Origin: Alphaproteobacteria bacterium
GTDB lineage: Bacteria > Pseudomonadota > Alphaproteobacteria > Rhizobiales > Aestuariivirgaceae
Direction: 5' to 3'
Assembly (NCBI GenBank): GCA_024279045.1
Contig: JAJRRZ010000245.1
Coordinates: 1-40,618 of the forward strand
Length of the DNA: 40,618 nucleotides
Shown here in pieces: positions 36,812-40,618 of the stretch. The notes under the pieces were generated by a model. It saw only the letters and a program-made list of their open reading frames with translations, ran no database searches and was not told where the DNA came from. Within the stretch, counting starts at the first letter, position 1, and the number at the start of each line of letters is the position of its first letter. Both the position numbers and the translations under genes were made by a program.

Positions 36812-37956
36812 TCCACCACCAGCTCCGCCTGCAACGCCCCTGCCGACTTGATGGCCTGCAGGATGGCGATGATGCCCTTGGGCTTCACACCCAGGCTGTT
36901 CAGCCCGGCCACCAGCTCACGCAGGTCGGCCCCACGCAGCACGCCGATGTTGCCCCGCTGCTCTTCCACCATAACGGTGGTGTCCGGTACGATGACCGTC
37001 TCCCCGCGCGAAAACGGTGCCGGTTGCGATACCGCCGGCATCTCCTGAATGCGCACCGTCAGGTTTCCGTGCGTAACCGCCACGGTGGAAATGCGCACCG
37101 CCTCGCCAATGACTACCGTGCCCGTGCGCTCGTTGATTACCACGCGCGCCGGCACATCTGGCCGCACCCGCAATTCGCCAATGGCCGCCGCCAGCCACGC
37201 CACGCCAACTCCCTGCGGTCGCCGTGCAATTACCGTGCGCATGTCATGCGCAGTTGCAATGGCGCGGCCAAAACGTTTGCGAGCAAAGGCATTGATGGCA
37301 TTGGCAACCCGAATGGCCGTCGCGAAATCGGGGTTCTTGAGGTTCAGCACCAGCCGGCGGCTACGCTGGAAATCGCCTTTCAATTCACGCTCGACGATGG
37401 CGCCACCGGGAATGCGCCCATTGGTGGGAATGCCCTGACTCACCTGCGCAGCCTGCCCCTGTGCCGAAAACCCAGACAACACCAATGAACCTTGCGCCAC
37501 GGCATAGACCTTGCCATCCGCCCCCTTCAGCGGCGTCATGATCAGCGTGCCCCCAACCAGTGAGCTGGCATCACCCAGCGAGGAAACATTCACGTCGATG
37601 CGCGCCCCGCGCCGCACGAACGGTGGCAGCGTCGCGGTAACCATCACCGAGGCCACGTTGCGCGCTCGCGACGCACCCGGTGCGATCTTCGCATCCAGCC
37701 GCTCCAGCATGGCCCGCAGCGACTGCTCTGTGAATGGCGAGCCCCGCATGCTGTCGCCACTACCCTGCAGCCCCACCACCAGCCCGTAACCCACCAACTG
37801 GTTATCGCGCACGCCTTCCAGCGTGGTGATGTCCTTGATGCGCACCCCCGCCACGCCACCCCCGCCAGGCACCCCCCCCAGTGCCAGAGGAGACGGCAGC
37901 AGCAGCAACAGCAGTGCCAGCTGCACAACGCGCAATCCTTTCGCCATCATGCTCAT
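36808..37956 (-). CDS. flgI: Flagellar P-ring protein FlgI
   Basis: VRIKDITTLEGVRDNQLVGYGLVVGLQGSGDSMRGSPFTEQSLRAMLERL. Confidence 0.97.
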   Translation of the reverse strand: MSMMAKGLRVVQLALLLLLLPSPLALGGVPGGGGVAGVRIKDITTLEGVRDNQLVGYGLVVGLQGSGDSMRGSPFTEQSLRAMLERLDAKIAPGASRARNVASVMVTATLPPFVRRGARIDVNVSSLGDASSLVGGTLIMTPLKGADGKVYAVAQGSLVLSGFSAQGQAAQVSQGIPTNGRIPGGAIVERELKGDFQRSRRLVLNLKNPDFATAIRVANAINAFARKRFGRAIATAHDMRTVIARRPQGVGVAWLAAAIGELRVRPDVPARVVINERTGTVVIGEAVRISTVAVTHGNLTVRIQEMPAVSQPAPFSRGETVIVPDTTVMVEEQRGNIGVLRGADLRELVAGLNSLGVKPKGIIAILQAIKSAGALQAELVVE

Positions 37957-38474
37957 GGACTGCCCACCATCACCGTACCATCCGCCCGTGCCACACCGCG
38001 CACGATGCGCCCGCTGTCCACGTTGCGCACCGCCACCACCTCACCGGCGGAGGCCGATGCCAGCGCCGTGCCCAGCGCACTGATCTCCAGCCCCCCACGG
38101 CGATAGACAATGCGCACAGCCTTGCCACTGCGTACCGCGTAAGGTTCACGCAGCGCTCCCGGTGGAATGGGCCGCCCGCGCACCAGTGTGCGCCGCGCCA
38201 TCTTGCCTATGACCTCGTCCGCCTCGCGCACGAATCCGCCGCGCTCGTAAAACCGTCGTGGAACCGCCCGCATGCGCAGCATGGCACGCGTGATGACCTC
38301 GCCGGGATAGATCGTCGCCGCCGCCACCGGAATGCGTGGCCGTGCGTCCTGCCCGCTGTGCCGCTCCGCATCACCCCCCGCAAGGGCCGCACCACCCGGC
38401 AGCATCGCCAACGGCCCTGCAACCAGCACCCCCGCCAGCAACACGTTCGCCAATGCCTTGCCGCATCCAATCAT
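37953..38474 (-). CDS. flgA: Flagella basal body P-ring formation protein FlgA
   Basis: AAATIYPGEVITRAMLR, IGKMARRTLVRGRPIPPGALREPYAVRSG. Confidence 0.93.
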   Translation of the reverse strand: MIGCGKALANVLLAGVLVAGPLAMLPGGAALAGGDAERHSGQDARPRIPVAAATIYPGEVITRAMLRMRAVPRRFYERGGFVREADEVIGKMARRTLVRGRPIPPGALREPYAVRSGKAVRIVYRRGGLEISALGTALASASAGEVVAVRNVDSGRIVRGVARADGTVMVGSP

Positions 38475-38503
38475 GCGCGCCAGCCTCCCACTGCTGCCGT
38501 TGA

Positions 38504-39286
38504 TCAGCGTCGCGAAACGGTGCTCATCATCTCGTCCACCGCCTGAATGACCTTGGAGTTCATCTCGTAAGCGCGTTGAGCCGTGATCAGCTCGGTGATT
38601 TCCTTGACTGCGTCGACATTGGACGACTCCAGATAACCTTGGCGAATGTCGCCAAAACCCGGATCGCCCGGATTGCCCACCACCGGCTGCCCCGACGCCT
38701 GCGTTGGACGGAACAGATTGTCGCCCAGCGGCTCCAGCCCGGCATCGTTGACGAAGGTCGCCAGTGCCAGCTGCCCCAAAGGCTGCAGTTCCGCCTGATT
38801 GGCGATGCGCGCGAATACCTGACCGTCGGGGTTGACGATCACATCCGTGGCCTCCGGGGGAATGGTGATTTCCGGCTGCACCACCAGCCCATCCAATGTT
38901 ACAAGCTGGCCGGTGGCGCTCTTGTTGAAGGTGCCAGCGCGGGTATAGAGTGTCTCGCCGTTCGGCCCCGCGACCTGGAACCACCCCTTCCCCGTCAGCG
39001 CCAGATCCAGCCGGTTGCCCGTCTGCGCCAGTGCGCCCTGCGCATGCAGCTTGCGGATGGCCGCCGTTCGCACTCCCAGGCCCAGTTGCGTGCCCTCTGG
39101 CACCGCACCCTCGCCGCCACGCGCCGTGGTGCCCGGCATGCGGTCGATCTGATACAGCAGGTCAGTGAATTCCGCCCGCGCCCGCTTGAAGCCGGTGGTG
39201 TTGATGTTGGCGATGTTGTTGGCAATCACCTCCACGTTCAACTGCTGCGCCGCCATGCCCGTCGCCGAAATCGCCAACGCCCTCAT
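38504..39286 (-). CDS. flgG: Flagellar distal rod protein FlgG
   Basis: [46 protein letters not shown]. Confidence 0.97.
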   Translation of the reverse strand: MRALAISATGMAAQQLNVEVIANNIANINTTGFKRARAEFTDLLYQIDRMPGTTARGGEGAVPEGTQLGLGVRTAAIRKLHAQGALAQTGNRLDLALTGKGWFQVAGPNGETLYTRAGTFNKSATGQLVTLDGLVVQPEITIPPEATDVIVNPDGQVFARIANQAELQPLGQLALATFVNDAGLEPLGDNLFRPTQASGQPVVGNPGDPGFGDIRQGYLESSNVDAVKEITELITAQRAYEMNSKVIQAVDEMMSTVSRR

Positions 39287-39341
39287 CTGCCTTTCTCCTC
39301 TCGTGTCATGCCTTGCGGTACCAATGTCGCGCGCAAACTTC

Positions 39342-39674
39342 TCATATCTGCATGCGGCTGATTTCCTGCCACGCCGCCACCAGCTTGTTACGAATGGCCA
39401 GCGTCGCCGACCACGTGCGCTCCGCCGCCATCACCTGATCCACCACCGTCTGGATATCGGCCTTGCCGGCTATGCCAGCGATAGACTGCATCTCGCCCAC
39501 TTGCAGCGTCTGCACCGTTTCGCCTGCCGCCTGCTGCAATGCCTGCAGGAAATCACCTTCCACCTTCGCCACTGCCTGTGGCCCGCGCGCCGCCTCCGCC
39601 ACACCGCGCGCCGCATTCGCGCCGGTGATAACGCCAATGCTGCCGATGCCGCCAATGCCACTGATACCCGTCAT
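39342..39674 (-). CDS. fliE: Flagellar hook-basal body protein FliE
   Basis: [34 protein letters not shown]. Confidence 0.92.
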   Translation of the reverse strand: MTGISGIGGIGSIGVITGANAARGVAEAARGPQAVAKVEGDFLQALQQAAGETVQTLQVGEMQSIAGIAGKADIQTVVDQVMAAERTWSATLAIRNKLVAAWQEISRMQI

Positions 39675-40093
39675 CCGTTTGCCCTCAGCAGGTCGATGGT
39701 CATGGAGACGATCTCCCGCGCCTGCTTCACCACTTGCAGATTGGCCTGATACATGCGGTTGGCATCGCGCAGGTCGGCCATCTCCACCACCGTGTTGACA
39801 TTGGGAAATTTCACGAAACCGTTTCTGTCAGCCGCCGGATGTCCCGGCAGATATTCCACCCGAAACGGCGATGTATCCACGCCACGCGCGGCAACGCGCA
39901 CCGTCTGCACGCCTGTCTGCCTGTCCAGCTCCGCGGCAAAACTGATGGTCTTGCGCCGGTACGGATCGGCTCCCGGCGCATCACCGGTGGAGCGTGCATT
40001 GGCAATGTTCTGCGCCGCCACCAACATGCGCGCCGATTGCGCGCGCAGCCCACTGGCAGCCACCGAAAGCGGTGCAAGGAGCGGATCGCTCAT
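39671..40093 (-). CDS. flgC: Flagellar proximal rod protein FlgC
   Basis: [58 protein letters not shown]. Confidence 0.95.
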   Translation of the reverse strand: MSDPLLAPLSVAASGLRAQSARMLVAAQNIANARSTGDAPGADPYRRKTISFAAELDRQTGVQTVRVAARGVDTSPFRVEYLPGHPAADRNGFVKFPNVNTVVEMADLRDANRMYQANLQVVKQAREIVSMTIDLLRANG

Positions 40094-40098
40094 CTTCC

Positions 40099-40473
40099 TC
40101 AATCCCTCACGCTCATCATGAACAGCCGGTGCCACGTGCGTACCAGCCCACTGGTCAATCGGAATTGCCGCACCGTTTCAGCCCCGGCCAGCATCTCCTT
40201 TTCCAGCTCCACCGTGTTACCGGAATGCGTCGCCAGATCGGCCCGCGCCTCACGCGCCTCGAAGCGCACCGTTCCCACTTCCCCGGCCATGTTCAGATGT
40301 GCCGGGTCGGTGCGCGCTATCTGCATCTGTTGCTGCTTCAGCACTGCTTCGAATGGCGCGATCTCCCGCGCCCGGTAGCCCGGCGTGGAGGCATTCGCCA
40401 CGTTCCCGGCAATCACGCCCAGCCGCGCGCTCAACCACTGCGCCCGCTGCGTCGCAATGGAAAATACTTGCAT
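40099..40473 (-). CDS. flgB: Flagellar proximal rod protein FlgB
   Basis: [34 protein letters not shown]. Confidence 0.93.
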   Translation of the reverse strand: MQVFSIATQRAQWLSARLGVIAGNVANASTPGYRAREIAPFEAVLKQQQMQIARTDPAHLNMAGEVGTVRFEAREARADLATHSGNTVELEKEMLAGAETVRQFRLTSGLVRTWHRLFMMSVRD

Positions 40474-40618
40474 GCCGACCTCCTCCCCGGATGCCGTAAA
40501 TCGCCCCGAAACGGGACAATCCATCGTCTTGCGTGATAGTCGGCCAGCCTTGCCCGTAGCTTGTGCCCTCCAGCCCATGCCATGCCCTAAGTCCATGCAT
40601 GGGACGGAACGCCCTACC

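Noticed and set aside
1-40618. CRISPR arrays, rRNA genes, transposase genes, toxin-antitoxin pairs
   Set aside because: None recognised on either strand; the only mobile-element protein seen is the tyrosine recombinase.

Overview
Nearly the whole window (about 3.5-40.5 kb) is a chromosomal flagellar gene cluster of the alphaproteobacterial (Rhizobiales/Hyphomicrobiales-like) type. Recognisable genes are flhB-fliG-fliN-fliM-motA on the minus strand, DUF1217-flgF-fliI on the plus strand, and a long minus-strand run from flgB down to a fliL/motF-like pair. That run includes flgBC-fliE-flgGAI-motE-flgH-fliLP, flagellin, fliF-fliH-like-motB-motC-fliK-SLT, an ftcR/rem-like regulator, flgE-flgK-flgL-flaF-flbT-flgD-fliQ-flhA-fliR, and fliJ/flgJ/flgN-like genes. 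The left 3 kb is the end of an integrated element. It holds an orphan winged-helix regulator, three small co-directional ORFs and a tyrosine recombinase, and it ends at a 3' fragment of a tRNA-Lys(TTT) gene (putative att scar). I do not see a clear-cut, wholly new system. The best leads are: the element-end module with a 165-nt long imperfect inverted repeat and repeated integrase-like motifs; a one-base frameshift in a C5 run that splits flgK; three AAATGATTG motifs between a LuxR-family regulator and a PilZ gene; an uncharacterised 179-aa protein next to a FliL/MotF-like protein; an intrinsic terminator about 100 nt upstream of fliF; and a consensus-like promoter pointing antisense near ftcR. 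Annotations rest on my reading of protein motifs and gene order. No database search was run.
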